Assembly (NCBI GenBank): GCA_023386045.1
Contig: JAEWKK010000014.1
Coordinates: 19,169-83,168, forward strand
From: Bacteroidota bacterium
GTDB lineage: Bacteria; Bacteroidota; Bacteroidia; Chitinophagales; Chitinophagaceae
DNA length: 64,000 nucleotides
Reading direction: 5' to 3'
Positions within the stretch are counted from its first letter, which is position 1, and each line of letters opens with the position of its first letter. The notes under the pieces are model-generated. The model was not told the DNA's origin and did not search any database. It worked only from the letters and a program-made list of their open reading frames with translations. Positions 16,801-25,498 of this stretch are shown here, piece after piece. The translations under genes and the position numbers were made by a program.

Positions 16801-19010
16801 TTGTAAGCACGCGAAGCCCAGATGTCCAGGTAATGTACAATTCCAAAATGGGTACTGGCAACAAAAGCAATGGTACCCCGATCAGGTGCCAGCACATAAC
16901 GTTCAGAAAGCGTTTCCTTAGCCTGCAATCTCACTGTACTAAAGGCAAAGAAATTACCTGCATTACAACCCAGACCCAGGAACACAGGATACTTGGTGAA
17001 GTTGTTATAGTTCTCAGGATTATCAAGATTATACTCAAGCGTTGTAGATGATGAGTGACCAAAATAAGTGATCATGCTGATACCATCGCTGAACAAATGT
17101 GAAAGCCTGGAGCTGTTCAATTGCTCAATGGTAGATGTCCCGCTCTTGCTGAATTTGGTAACCTTTGCTCCATATAATGTATCGGAGATGATCTTGCCAT
17201 AAACATCGAGATAGTTGCTCAGCAATCCTTCCAGTCCGGGTTCACTGGCACCAACAATATGCACGATGTTTTTCATCCAGGCCTTGTCACCGATTAATTG
17301 GGAAGACAATGCCTGCTGCTGTTCGTATTCTTTTACTTTTTTAAGATAAACCGCCACTTCAGAACCATACACTACCGATAATCTTCCGATAGGAATTTCT
17401 GGAAGAGAACTTCCAGGTTCCGCCGTAAGCAGGATGTCCGAAGCCGGATATCCATAGGGCGGTACAAAACTCACTTTGTCGATGTCTGGATGTGATTCAT
17501 AAGTACGCTGGTGAATATAGTTCATACCACGGCCGATGATGAACACATGGTTGGGAGTAACTGTATAATTCATCCGGGCATAACGTAAAAAATTACGAAG
17601 TGCTGCCGGGTTCTTTTTAATACCAAATCCAAACTGGTCAATGATCTCGTCGATCAGGTAAGTTTTTGCATTATAACCACCACCGGCTGCGCTGCTGCGG
17701 TATTGCCTGTATTCTTCTACAGGATCTGTACCATTTGGACCGGTAAACAAGGCAGGGTGACTGATGATCATATAATCCCCCTGGCTGGCAGCTGCAGTAT
17801 AATTAATGAAGTTGCGCGTTTGAAAGCTGTTAATACTGGTAATATTGGCCGCTTCCTCGCTAACAAGAACCAGGTTTCTTTGAGAAGACGATGGATCGAT
17901 CGCAAATTTCAATTGCGGTGCTGCAGTTAGGTCTGCCACATATCTTTTACCATTGGTAATATCATACAATACTGGAGGCGTTGCCCCGTAATTGAAGTTG
18001 GATATCTGCAGGAAATTTCCATTCGCGCTGGCTGGTAGTGTAAATTCAAAATTCGCAGCACCACCAAAATTGAATTGCCTTGGATAGGTCAGTTCATATA
18101 CATGCACCACCATCCTGTCAATATTTGGACAGGCATTGGCAGAGCAGGAAGTCAGGTTGGTAACTGTAATGGTATCTGCAATGGAGTTAAAAGAACTGGT
18201 GGGAAAACTGGTTGTATCCACTGCATAGTTAAAGAAGTCAACGGACTTGCTCAGGATGGAATCAGAATTCAGTTTTACATGGTACTTTCTCTGGTTGATG
18301 GTATTACCGGAAACCGCGATCCTGAATTGTGATGCAGGACCTCCATTGTAAACAAAGAGGTTATTAAAGATGAAAGTATTCTTCCCATAATTAGGATTGT
18401 TGTTGCTGAATGTAGTTTGAATATCCGCTGAGCTCCATCCTTCTCCCCGGTCATAGGAAGAAGAATACAGGTAATCTCCCACATTGACCGCATATCCAAA
18501 ATTCATTTTGGCCTTGAAGTACTGGCCTGTAGTGTACATGAAATAGGGTTCAGCAGGCAGGGTATTTCCTGCAACATTGTTAATGGTTGGTACCAGTCGT
18601 TTGTTATCTACTGTATTGGTATTGACAACCAGGAAAAATGCAGCTGTATCTGTTTCCAGACTCCATTTATCGTTGAGATGCCATTCGGGTTTGCGGAATA
18701 ATTCCCTGTCAGGCTTGCCATCATTCATCTCACCCCAGAATTCGATATAATCTGAAGCGCCAAAAATCCCTGTTTGAAGAGAAGTATAAAGAGGGATCTG
18801 TTTCCCGTTACGCCAAAGCTGGAAATGTTCTGCGGAAACTGTACCAAGACCTGCCGAGGAAAGAACAGATTGCGGAATGCGGTAAAGCCCCGTTCTGCCC
18901 ACCTTGAATTTATAGTAGGTCTTGGAATAGTCAATCCATTCGTTATTGTACACCTGCGCTTGCGCCATGAGGCCACAGGTTAGCAATAAGGCAAATAGAA
19001 TTTTTTTCAT
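13869..19010 (-). CDS. T9SS-associated C25-family peptidase, PorU-type (PorU2-like)
   Basis: A 1713-residue exported protein with signal peptide MKKILFALLLTCGLMAQAQ. A gingipain-like C25 caspase-fold domain covers about residues 410-790, with catalytic H652 (TYFGHSS) and C682 (GLGCNAGNF). Beta-sandwich modules follow (CARDB-like segments with NNSI near 900 and again near 1480). It ends in a T9SS sorting domain (YPNPFTTSTAF, FKWDGTDQYGQKLANGVYLYRV). PorU removes sorting domains and attaches cargo to A-LPS. This is longer than classical PorU (about 1150) and itself carries a sorting domain, so it fits the PorU2-type group. It is directly downstream of a porV-like gene. Confidence 0.85.
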   Translation of the reverse strand: MKKILFALLLTCGLMAQAQVYNNEWIDYSKTYYKFKVGRTGLYRIPQSVLSSAGLGTVSAEHFQLWRNGKQIPLYTSLQTGIFGASDYIEFWGEMNDGKPDRELFRKPEWHLNDKWSLETDTAAFFLVVNTNTVDNKRLVPTINNVAGNTLPAEPYFMYTTGQYFKAKMNFGYAVNVGDYLYSSSYDRGEGWSSADIQTTFSNNNPNYGKNTFIFNNLFVYNGGPASQFRIAVSGNTINQRKYHVKLNSDSILSKSVDFFNYAVDTTSFPTSSFNSIADTITVTNLTSCSANACPNIDRMVVHVYELTYPRQFNFGGAANFEFTLPASANGNFLQISNFNYGATPPVLYDITNGKRYVADLTAAPQLKFAIDPSSSQRNLVLVSEEAANITSINSFQTRNFINYTAAASQGDYMIISHPALFTGPNGTDPVEEYRQYRSSAAGGGYNAKTYLIDEIIDQFGFGIKKNPAALRNFLRYARMNYTVTPNHVFIIGRGMNYIHQRTYESHPDIDKVSFVPPYGYPASDILLTAEPGSSLPEIPIGRLSVVYGSEVAVYLKKVKEYEQQQALSSQLIGDKAWMKNIVHIVGASEPGLEGLLSNYLDVYGKIISDTLYGAKVTKFSKSGTSTIEQLNSSRLSHLFSDGISMITYFGHSSSTTLEYNLDNPENYNNFTKYPVFLGLGCNAGNFFAFSTVRLQAKETLSERYVLAPDRGTIAFVASTHFGIVHYLDIWASRAYKEMTNKSYGKTLGEIMKATAKEVFNYTTQEDFYARCNTEESELHGDPAIRMNPHPKPDYVIEDPMVKIVPGFVSVADASFKVNASFMNIGKAPGKDIVVEVKRQFPDQSITLLRRDTIPGIRYQDTMSIIVPINPMTDKGLNKIIVTVDVDNDVDESYETNNSIAKEVMIYEDEARPVYPYNFAIINQQNIRFKASTANPFSVSKQYQMEIDTTEFFNSPLKVSKTVTTPGGIMEFDPGISFTDSTVYYWRVAPVISITGSPTWNTASFIYMNNPDVGFNQSHFFQHMKSGGKQIILDSATRKWKYDFVYRNLFVRQGTWATSTGQESGLSVAINGAASMRNTCAFMSVVFNVFDPVTFQPWKNIVPTGTPTSYYTGGMYGSATNTCGSSRQNNFEYRWDSVSSRKKAMDFMDTIPNGAYVVVRSFLLDPLTYPVYANLIKYPSEWMADTTLWGSGRSLYHSLKNTGFTDLDSMDRPRNFALIFKKNDPSFTPKWVFTDGVYDNVTLSADCGIPDTVGHIISPKFGPAKQWKEMRWNGITSDQTFGDNPRVNILGVKYNGVADTLIRNIDPSQQVINISSINAVQYPFIQLHMINADSIHVTPYHLNYWRLTYLPAPEGAIAPNIYFAMKDTVDVAEPLSFKVAFKNISEAAFADSVRVRLVVTDRNNITHTLPDIRLRPLPVNDTLNIRFPADTRDFVGANNMYIEVNPDNDQAEQYHFNNFFYRNFYVRGDTLNPLLDVTFDNVHILNHDIVSSKPNIVIKLRDEAKWFLIDDPSTLKVQVRELATGEIKDYYFGGDTLQFFPAQQAPSANNTATAVFKPYFMEDGTYELIVKGKDMSENTAGRMEYRVFFEVINKPMISNMLNYPNPFTTSTAFVFTLTGSQVPQNIRIQILTITGKIVREITKDELGPLRIGRNITEFKWDGTDQYGQKLANGVYLYRVITNQDGKSLEKYKAADDNTDKYFNKGYGKMYLMR

Positions 19011-19033
19011 GAAAGGTTATTTAGTGGTACGGT

Positions 19034-20146
19034 TTATTTTTTCTTCTTTTTATCATTGACCAGGTCAAAGGCCAGTGAAAAAACATGGGTAAACAAAGGG
19101 TTTGACTGGTTGGCCAGGTTGGTGAATGCATAATCGATCTTTACATTCTGGATCCTGAAACCTGCGCCTACACTTGGCTGGTAGATCCAGACTTTTTTCT
19201 GGTTCAACGTATCTCCGTCAGCCAGTGCTTTCTGGAAATTGTTGATGCCACCTCTCAGGAAAAAGACATTGTTCACATTTAGCTCCATCCCAACTTTTGG
19301 ATCAACGCTTACCGGATCAGCACTCAGAAGTGTGTTTCTCTGTCCGTCGAAAGTCAGGTCAAAATTGGCTTCAGCTACCAGGCTTAGTTTTTTGGACAGC
19401 CTGAAATCCCTGGCCACGCCTACTACCAGTCTCGGAGCAGTCAATTCAGTTGACTTTACCGGAATCTCGTTATTGGTCAGGTAAAGTGCTTCTTTTTCCT
19501 TTTCGGTGAAATTGAAGCTCCAGGCATTGAAGGTGCTGGTGATATCCCTGCCTGCGAATCCAAACTGCCATTTTTTGCTCCTGATCTTCAGTCCTGCATC
19601 AATTCCAAAGCCCCAGGCCTTGGCAAACTTACCCACACTCCTGTGGATCACTTTAGCATTTACGCCAAAATCAATGTTTTTGTTGGTCGTTTCTTTTAAT
19701 TTCTGGGCGAAGGAAAAAAGAAAGGCATAATCAGCAGAGGAAAAAGCCTGGATATTATTGTAATTGATGGTGCCATCGGGTTCCACCAGGAACAGCGTGT
19801 TCATGATATCGTCCACGGCAAAACGAAGACCAGTAAAGCCAATGGTCCTCTTGTTATTGGCCAGGGGAATGGCAAGACTTACATAATCGTATTTACCAAT
19901 GCCGGCGAAGTATTCAGCGTGCATTAAATTGGCATTGGGATGATCTTTCACTCCTGTAAGACCGGCGGGGTTCCAGTAACCTGCGGTTCCATCGTTAACC
20001 GATGCCACCTGGGCGCTTCCCATTGCCAGTCCGCGTGCACCGGCTCCTATATTTAAAAACTCATTGGAATATTTACGGAATTGCGCAGAAACGCCTGTAG
20101 TTGCTATCAGGAATAATAGCAAAAGCACGGAAGCATTGATTTTCAT
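19034..20146 (-). CDS. porV: PorV/PorQ-family outer membrane protein
   Basis: A 370-residue FadL-like beta-barrel with signal peptide (MKINASVLLLLFLIATTGVSAQ) and the family opening KYSNEFLNIGAGARGLAMG, then DGTAGYWNPAGL. PorV is the shuttle that carries T9SS cargo from the translocon to the PorU sortase complex. Its position 23 bases upstream of the C25 peptidase gene on the same strand supports a functional pair. PorV and PorQ are paralogues, so the exact letter is tentative. Confidence 0.85.
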   Translation of the reverse strand: MKINASVLLLLFLIATTGVSAQFRKYSNEFLNIGAGARGLAMGSAQVASVNDGTAGYWNPAGLTGVKDHPNANLMHAEYFAGIGKYDYVSLAIPLANNKRTIGFTGLRFAVDDIMNTLFLVEPDGTINYNNIQAFSSADYAFLFSFAQKLKETTNKNIDFGVNAKVIHRSVGKFAKAWGFGIDAGLKIRSKKWQFGFAGRDITSTFNAWSFNFTEKEKEALYLTNNEIPVKSTELTAPRLVVGVARDFRLSKKLSLVAEANFDLTFDGQRNTLLSADPVSVDPKVGMELNVNNVFFLRGGINNFQKALADGDTLNQKKVWIYQPSVGAGFRIQNVKIDYAFTNLANQSNPLFTHVFSLAFDLVNDKKKKK

Positions 20147-20208
20147 TTCTTCAATTTTCGGATAAGCAATGGATTTAACCAGTGTCTTTCAAAGGTTGGG
20201 CAGCATCA

Positions 20209-20216
20209 CAAAAGTA
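20209..20216 (-). promoter_or_regulatory. Putative promoter -7 element (TACTTTTG) for porV-C25 peptidase
   Basis: An exact TAnnTTTG match on the minus strand, 62 bases before the porV start and divergent from the tyrS promoter at 20306. Confidence 0.6.
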
Positions 20217-20305
20217 TACTATTCGTTTTCAAATTCATAGTGGCAAACCCTTAAAATTACCCGCTGTAAACGAAGAACTTAGGCTTTAATTGCCCTTGTG
20301 TGACT

Positions 20306-20313
20306 TACATTTG
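20306..20313 (+). promoter_or_regulatory. Putative promoter -7 element (TACATTTG) of tyrS
   Basis: An exact TAnnTTTG match 19 bases upstream of the chosen tyrS ATG at 20333. It supports that start over the in-frame ATG at 20300, which would lie upstream of the transcription start. Confidence 0.65.
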
Positions 20314-20332
20314 CGGCTTTAAAGCAGCTTTT

Positions 20333-21610
20333 ATGAACCTGATCGAAGAATTGCGCTGGCGGGGACTGGTGCAGGATATCATGCCAGGCACTGAAGATCA
20401 ACTACTTAAGGAAATGACCAGTGGTTATGTGGGTTTTGACCCCACGGCTGATTCTCTCCATATCGGAAGCCTGGTGCCCATCCTTTTGTTGGTTCATTTG
20501 CAGAAGGCAGGTCATAAACCTTTTGCCCTCGTGGGAGGAGCCACTGGAATGGTGGGTGATCCCAGTGGTAAAAGCCAGGAGAGAAACCTGCTGGACGAGG
20601 CTACACTTGATAAAAATGTAAAAGGGATTGAAAACCAGCTGCGCCGCTTTCTTGATTTTAATGCTTCCAGTCCGAACGCGGCAGAAATGGTGAACAATTA
20701 CGACTGGTTCAAAGATTTTAATTTCCTGCAGTTCATTCGCGAAGTGGGCAAGCACATTACTGTTAACTATATGATGAGCAAAGACAGTGTGCGCAAGCGC
20801 ATTGAAGGTGAAACCGGTATCAGCTTTACCGAATTTACTTACCAGCTCATCCAGGGCTATGATTTTTACTGGCTCTATACCCATAAAAACTGCAAGCTGC
20901 AGATGGGTGGTAGCGATCAGTGGGGAAATATCACAACCGGTACAGAACTGATCCGACGCAAAGCTGGCGGTGAAGCTTTTGCCTTTACCTGTCCCCTGCT
21001 CACCAAATCTGATGGCGGCAAGTTTGGCAAATCGGAAGGTGGCAATGTCTGGCTGGACCCGGTCAGAACCACACCTTACCAGTTCTACCAGTTCTGGCTG
21101 AATGCAGCTGATACAGATGCAGCAAGCTGGATAAAGATCTTTACTTTCCTTACAAAGGAAGAGATCAGCCAACTGCAACTGGAACACGATACAGATCCTT
21201 CCAAAAGAATACTTCAGAAAAGACTGGCACAGGAACTCACCATTTTCGTGCACGGAGAAGAGGAATACAAAAAAGCTATTGAAACTACCGACAAACTCTT
21301 TGCACAGAAAAATGCACCTGCTGAATCCTTAAGCATGGAAGACCTGGAGAGCATGGAAGGAATTGTGCATGTCAACTTCTCCAAAGAAAATCTGCAGGCA
21401 GGCGTTAACGTCATTTCTTTCCTGGCAGAGACCAGCATTTTCCCGAGCAAGGGCGAAGCAAGAAAGATGGTTCAAAATGGTGGTGTGAGCATCAACCGTC
21501 ATAAGGTGGAAGACATCAACCTTAATGTGAACCATGAACAATTGTTACACGAAAAGTACCTGCTGGTACAAAAAGGCAAAAAGAATTATTACCTGGTGAA
21601 TGCGATCTAG
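20333..21610 (+). CDS. tyrS: Tyrosyl-tRNA synthetase
   Basis: A 425-residue class I synthetase starting MNLIEELRWRGLVQD. The HIGH motif is HIGS (in DSLHIGSLVP), the KMSKS-type motif is KFGKS (in GGKFGKSEGGN), and tyrosine-binding YDFYWLY and GGSDQWGN blocks are present. A C-terminal S4 RNA-binding domain (SKGEARKMVQNGGVSINRHKV region, from about residue 360) completes the bacterial TyrRS architecture. It is a single gene with its own promoter. Confidence 0.96.
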   Translation: MNLIEELRWRGLVQDIMPGTEDQLLKEMTSGYVGFDPTADSLHIGSLVPILLLVHLQKAGHKPFALVGGATGMVGDPSGKSQERNLLDEATLDKNVKGIENQLRRFLDFNASSPNAAEMVNNYDWFKDFNFLQFIREVGKHITVNYMMSKDSVRKRIEGETGISFTEFTYQLIQGYDFYWLYTHKNCKLQMGGSDQWGNITTGTELIRRKAGGEAFAFTCPLLTKSDGGKFGKSEGGNVWLDPVRTTPYQFYQFWLNAADTDAASWIKIFTFLTKEEISQLQLEHDTDPSKRILQKRLAQELTIFVHGEEEYKKAIETTDKLFAQKNAPAESLSMEDLESMEGIVHVNFSKENLQAGVNVISFLAETSIFPSKGEARKMVQNGGVSINRHKVEDINLNVNHEQLLHEKYLLVQKGKKNYYLVNAI

Positions 21611-21652
21611 TAATTTGTTTGTGCTTCGGAGTTTTTGTCGAATAGAATTAAG

Positions 21653-21674
21653 AAGTACAAGTGTGCGACGCAAC
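21653..21674 (+). repeat. Dispersed 22-bp intergenic repeat, copy 2
   Basis: AAGTACAAGTGTGCGACGCA followed by AC behind tyrS, identical to the minus-strand sequence at 1755-1776. It is followed by TGAAGCTTCA, a short palindrome. It lies about 45 bases behind the tyrS stop. Confidence 0.7.
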
Positions 21675-21724
21675 TGAAGCTTCATAGTAGCAATAAGCCG
21701 GGTACAAAAACATTTCTTTAAAAA

Positions 21725-23047
21725 TTACAGGGAGTTGTTTTCAATTCTTGTCTTTACAAAATAAAGAACGATTCCAATCATTGCGATCAGGCTTCCCCAG
21801 AGTGCAAACCAGCCGGTGGAAATAAACAGGAAGAGCCAGATGATGATGGACAGGATTACTGGCAATGGATAAAGCCACATCTTAAAAGGAAGATCCTTCC
21901 CTTTATTTTTTTCTCTTAACAGTATCACTCCAACTGCCTGCCCAATGAACTGGATCACGATGCGCATGGCAAGAATAGAGGTGATGACATCTCCCAGCTT
22001 CATCAGCAAACTGAATAAAAAACCGGCCAGGCAAAGCACCGTAAGTGAGATGTGCGGGAAGTTTTTTGTAGGATGCAATTTGCCAAAGACCTTAAAGAAA
22101 TTCCCATCCAGTGCAGCGGCGTAGGGAACCCTTGAATAACCCAGCACCACGGCAAAAAGTGAGGACATGGCAATCAGTAAAATGAGTACGGTTACAATGA
22201 TGCCGGCACTGTTGCCATACAATTGCAGCATGAAAGAACTGACCAGGTATTTATCGTCTTCCCTGACGCTACCATAGGGGATCACGCCCATCACGCTGAT
22301 ATTCATTAAGAGATAAAGAACCGTGATGCCGAAGATGGAAAGAAAAATACTTCGCGGAATGTTCTTACCCGGGTTCCTGATCTCACCACCCAGGTGACAA
22401 ACATTATAATATCCCAGGAATGCATAAACGGTTTTTACCGATGCATAACCCACTGCAATGATAAATGCCTGGTTGAAAAATGAATGACCGCCTTCCGGTA
22501 ATAATTTCACTTCGTGCTGGTGGTTTGAAAGCCCGGAGAAGATGATCCAGATGATGGTAAGAATAACAATGCTACCAAGAACAACAGAGATCTTTCCAAT
22601 GGTTTCTATTTTGCGATAGAGTAAGAGAAAAACAATGATCACGATACCGCCGGAAACCATTTTTTGCTGCCACCAGTTGAGCTCCACCAGGTAAGTGAGG
22701 TATTGCGAAAAACCAATGGCGCCGGAAGCTACCACCAATGGTGCCTGTATGCTGGTTTGCCACACGAATAAAAAGCTCATCAGCCTTCCACCTTTTTCAC
22801 CAAATGCAATGCGGTGAAAATTATAGGTGCCACCTGCCAGCGGATATTTTGCTCCGAGCTCACTCCAGGTCATGCCATCCACAACGGCTACGATTGCACC
22901 AAAGATCCAGGCCCAGAGGAACATACCATCGCTAAACCTGCTGACCACAAAAGGCATGACCACAAAGGGACCAATGCCCACCATGTCGATCATGTTGATG
23001 GCCGTTGCTTGTACCAAACCTATTTTTCTTTGCAGTGTATCACTCAT
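21725..23047 (-). CDS. APC-superfamily amino acid permease
   Basis: A 440-residue protein with about 12 membrane segments. The first helix carries the unwound motif MVGIGPFVVMP (the GIG-type substrate and ion site), followed by WSELGAKYPLAGGTYNFH, typical of APC transporters. It starts 3 bases behind the aminotransferase V gene, so the two are cotranscribed and probably act on related amino compounds. The substrate is unknown. Confidence 0.9.
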   Translation of the reverse strand: MSDTLQRKIGLVQATAINMIDMVGIGPFVVMPFVVSRFSDGMFLWAWIFGAIVAVVDGMTWSELGAKYPLAGGTYNFHRIAFGEKGGRLMSFLFVWQTSIQAPLVVASGAIGFSQYLTYLVELNWWQQKMVSGGIVIIVFLLLYRKIETIGKISVVLGSIVILTIIWIIFSGLSNHQHEVKLLPEGGHSFFNQAFIIAVGYASVKTVYAFLGYYNVCHLGGEIRNPGKNIPRSIFLSIFGITVLYLLMNISVMGVIPYGSVREDDKYLVSSFMLQLYGNSAGIIVTVLILLIAMSSLFAVVLGYSRVPYAAALDGNFFKVFGKLHPTKNFPHISLTVLCLAGFLFSLLMKLGDVITSILAMRIVIQFIGQAVGVILLREKNKGKDLPFKMWLYPLPVILSIIIWLFLFISTGWFALWGSLIAMIGIVLYFVKTRIENNSL

Positions 23048-23050
23048 GCT

Positions 23051-24343
23051 CTAAACCCGTGCAAAACTTTTGATCCCTTCTACCAGCACATCCAGGTTTT
23101 TGGTAGTGGTGTAAACATTTGGAGTAACTCTGACGCCTTTGATATTTTCCCATTCGATGCTCACCGTATGAACCTTATAATTGGAGAGCAAATGTGTATC
23201 CAGCTCCGAAGGTTTTTTACCTTCAATGGCTACCATGCCTATGGCACAGGCCCATTTTGGATCCATGGAAGTTTTGATTTGCACCTTTGGAATATCCTTT
23301 ACTTTATCCATCCAGTAGTTCTTTAGGTAATGCAATCGTTTCTGCTTGCGCTCAATGCCGATCATTTCATGAAATTCAATGGCCTTGCCGATGGCCTGTT
23401 CAATAAAAAATGGTCTTGTACCAAGGTGTTCGAATTTGCGGATGTCATCCTTTAATGGATTGTCGCTGGCGAACATTGGATAAAGGTTTTTGATCTTTTC
23501 TTTTTTCACATAGAGCATGCCGCTGCCAATGGGTGCGTACAGCCATTTGTGAAGGCTTGTAGCAAAATAGTCGGCATCAAGATCAGGAATTTTAAAATCA
23601 AAATGTGCGAAGCTGTGTGCTCCATCTACCAACACTTCAATTCCTTTTTTGTGGGCTTCAGCAGCTATTTTTTTCACGGGAAGAATCTGTCCGTTCCAAT
23701 TGATAATATGCGTAATGTTGACCGCTTTTGTTTTTGGTGTGAAGGCATTCACATATTGCTGCACCAGGTAAGCTTCATTCTCCGAAGGCAGCTCCAGGTT
23801 CACCCAGTTGATCCTGATACCATCGCGGATCTCTCTTTGCTTCCAGGCATTGATGACGTTGGGATAATCCTGTTTGGCCACCACTACCTCATCACCTGCT
23901 TTTAAAGGCAATCCAAAGATGATGGTCTCCAGTCCTTCAGAGGAATTGCGGTTGATGGCGATCTCTTCGCGGCTGCAGCAGGCGAGATTGGCGAGGTTCT
24001 GTCGCAAGGGTTCCCTTCCCTGGTCGATAATGCGCCACATATAATAACTGGGTGCTTCGTTGGCCAGATCGTAATAACGCTTCATGGCGTCCTGCACAGT
24101 TTTAGGTGCAGGAGAAACACCACCATTATTCAGGTTGATGAGAGATGGCGAAACGGTAAATGACTGCTGGATATAATACCAAAAGTCTTCATCAGTTGCC
24201 AGTTCTTCGGGAGAAACCGAACCTGCATGCCGGAGGGCTTTGTCAAGGTTGCGACTCCAGGAAGGTTGGGTTAGCGATGTAAAAAAAGCAGCAGCAGAAG
24301 CCATCCCTGCCTGTTGCAAAAATGTGCGTCGGTTGAAAGGCAT
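23051..24343 (-). CDS. Class V PLP-dependent aminotransferase, exported (isopenicillin-N epimerase-like)
   Basis: A 430-residue fold-type I PLP enzyme. The start at 24343 gives MPFNRRTFLQQAGMASAAAF, a twin-arginine-like signal, so the folded enzyme is probably exported by Tat. PLP contacts: D240 (LVDGAHS) and Schiff-base lysine K266 (ATSLHKWLYAP). NRNSSEGLET is the phosphate-cup region. It resembles the isopenicillin-N epimerase/cysteine-desulfurase group; the reaction is not predictable. It is coupled to the downstream permease. Confidence 0.87.
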   Translation of the reverse strand: MPFNRRTFLQQAGMASAAAFFTSLTQPSWSRNLDKALRHAGSVSPEELATDEDFWYYIQQSFTVSPSLINLNNGGVSPAPKTVQDAMKRYYDLANEAPSYYMWRIIDQGREPLRQNLANLACCSREEIAINRNSSEGLETIIFGLPLKAGDEVVVAKQDYPNVINAWKQREIRDGIRINWVNLELPSENEAYLVQQYVNAFTPKTKAVNITHIINWNGQILPVKKIAAEAHKKGIEVLVDGAHSFAHFDFKIPDLDADYFATSLHKWLYAPIGSGMLYVKKEKIKNLYPMFASDNPLKDDIRKFEHLGTRPFFIEQAIGKAIEFHEMIGIERKQKRLHYLKNYWMDKVKDIPKVQIKTSMDPKWACAIGMVAIEGKKPSELDTHLLSNYKVHTVSIEWENIKGVRVTPNVYTTTKNLDVLVEGIKSFARV

Positions 24344-24395
24344 GGAAAAGATTTGTATAAATGTAATTATTTGGAGGGAGATGGAGCGAGGCGGA

Positions 24396-24420
24396 TAGTT
24401 CATGGTTCATGGTTCATAGT
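24396..24420 (+). repeat. 7-bp tandem repeat GTTCATR, locus 2
   Basis: TAGTTCATGGTTCATGGTTC followed by ATAGT: three and a half heptamer units, matching the runs at 8098 and 24504. Confidence 0.75.
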
Positions 24421-24503
24421 TTTTTAAGTTCACAAGTTTACGAGTTTACGAGTCAAGTCTTTTATGAATAGCCTTTGTCATCCTGCAAGAGGTCATCCTT
24501 CAA

Positions 24504-24520
24504 AGTTCATGGTTCATAGT
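24504..24520 (+). repeat. 7-bp tandem repeat GTTCATR, locus 3
   Basis: AGTTCATGGTTCATAGT, a shorter run of the same heptamer about 85 bases from locus 2. Confidence 0.7.
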
Positions 24521-24682
24521 CTATGAAGTTGGCAGATTGTAAATGAAAGCTATAAAGGGAGAAGTGTCAAGCCGATACAAAATTTCTTGGGAACAAATAT
24601 TTGATTTTAAAAGTGATCCTGATATAAATCCTAGCTGTACAGAAAGGATTTGAATTTCGTCACCCTGGGCTTTAGGCGCATT

Positions 24683-25465
24683 TTACCAATCTTTGTTGCA
24701 ATCACACTCTGTGATGTAATTAAGTTCGTGATAATAATTGCAAAAATCTTTTACTGCATTTATTGATTCTTCGTACTTAAAGTCCAGCGCCTTTTTATAG
24801 ATATAATCATAAGGTGAACTTCCTTCTTTTGAAGCTTTTGTGTGAACAATGCTATCTCGAAATTCCTTTAAGTTGACGATATGGTTCCACTTTAATGGAA
24901 ATTGTTTAATAAAGTTTTTTTCTTTTGCCTTTGGAAGGACAGTCTTAATCTTTTCATCAAATGAAAGATATTCTTCAATTTGTCTTTTGTCATAAGTTAT
25001 TGTATACTTTTTTTCCGGTTTAATATATACGAAGTCTTTTGGAATACACCTATTCATAAACGCTTCAAGGGCAGTAAAAAGAAATATTACAAATCCGCTT
25101 GTCAATCCAAAGTATTCATACAATTCATTAATCATTGGTTCGCCTACGTTTGAAGTGAGAAGGTTTTTAAGTATTACGTTCTTTTTTTCGTCTATCAGTC
25201 TATAGTTTAAATAAGCGGAATGAAAATAGACTAATACAGGGTCTGGTTCTGGAATAAATCTATTCTGACCTTGATATTTATACTGAAAAGCTTGAAAGGC
25301 TATTCCCATATCGGTTATTAAGATTCCAGTGTACTCCTTTGGAATTGACTTTATTTTACTTATTTCTGATACAGGAATTCCCTTATTGCTTTCGTCAAGT
25401 ATTTTTTGGACTTCATCAGTCAACTGCACCTGATTCAGAAACTTCTTTTTTATATGCTTTTTCAT
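24683..25465 (-). CDS. HEPN-like protein of unknown function
   Basis: 260 residues, largely helical by composition, AT-rich codons. FRDSIVHTK at about residues 202-210 gives R203-x4-H208, the RxxxxH signature of HEPN ribonucleases. A hydrophobic helix with F-rich content (GLTSGFVIFLFTALEAFMNR, about 120-139) fits the HEPN helical core better than a membrane anchor. It is divergent from a PD-(D/E)xK-like gene 33 bases away. HEPN genes beside nuclease-like genes in small islets are common in defence loci. No family name is assigned; the HEPN call is motif based. Confidence 0.6.
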   Translation of the reverse strand: MKKHIKKKFLNQVQLTDEVQKILDESNKGIPVSEISKIKSIPKEYTGILITDMGIAFQAFQYKYQGQNRFIPEPDPVLVYFHSAYLNYRLIDEKKNVILKNLLTSNVGEPMINELYEYFGLTSGFVIFLFTALEAFMNRCIPKDFVYIKPEKKYTITYDKRQIEEYLSFDEKIKTVLPKAKEKNFIKQFPLKWNHIVNLKEFRDSIVHTKASKEGSSPYDYIYKKALDFKYEESINAVKDFCNYYHELNYITECDCNKDW

Positions 25466-25476
25466 ACTTATATCAC

Positions 25477-25484
25477 CAAAACTA
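25477..25484 (-). promoter_or_regulatory. Putative promoter -7 element (TAGTTTTG) of HEPN-like gene
   Basis: An exact TAnnTTTG match on the minus strand, 11 bases before the start at 25465, implying a very short leader. The whole divergent spacer is only 33 bases, so both directions may share regulation. Confidence 0.45.
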
Positions 25485-25498
25485 AATAAATTAGTAAG

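Larger units (their letters stand above)
24344..24682. other. Repeat-rich intergenic stretch, no gene
   Basis: About 340 bases without a credible gene, lying between the aminotransferase gene and the AT-rich islet. It contains two GTTCATR tandem runs, short direct repeats (AGTTTACGAGTTTACGAGT at about 24434-24452) and AT-rich filler. It is the left boundary of the accessory islet; no duplicate of the tRNA-Val 3' end was found here. Confidence 0.6.

Noticed and set aside
20402..21253. Long open frame (283 codons) antisense to tyrS
   Set aside because: It lies wholly inside an unmistakable tyrosyl-tRNA synthetase gene, shows no family motif and is explained by codon bias of the opposite strand.
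22814..23326. Open frame of about 170 codons across the aminotransferase/permease junction, plus strand
   Set aside because: It is fully covered by two genes with clear family motifs on the other strand.
24344..24682. Possible attachment-site duplicate of the tRNA-Val 3' end left of the islet
   Set aside because: The region was read for a copy of GGGAGTTGACGGGTTCGAAC or its complement; none was found, so integration at the tRNA stays unproven.
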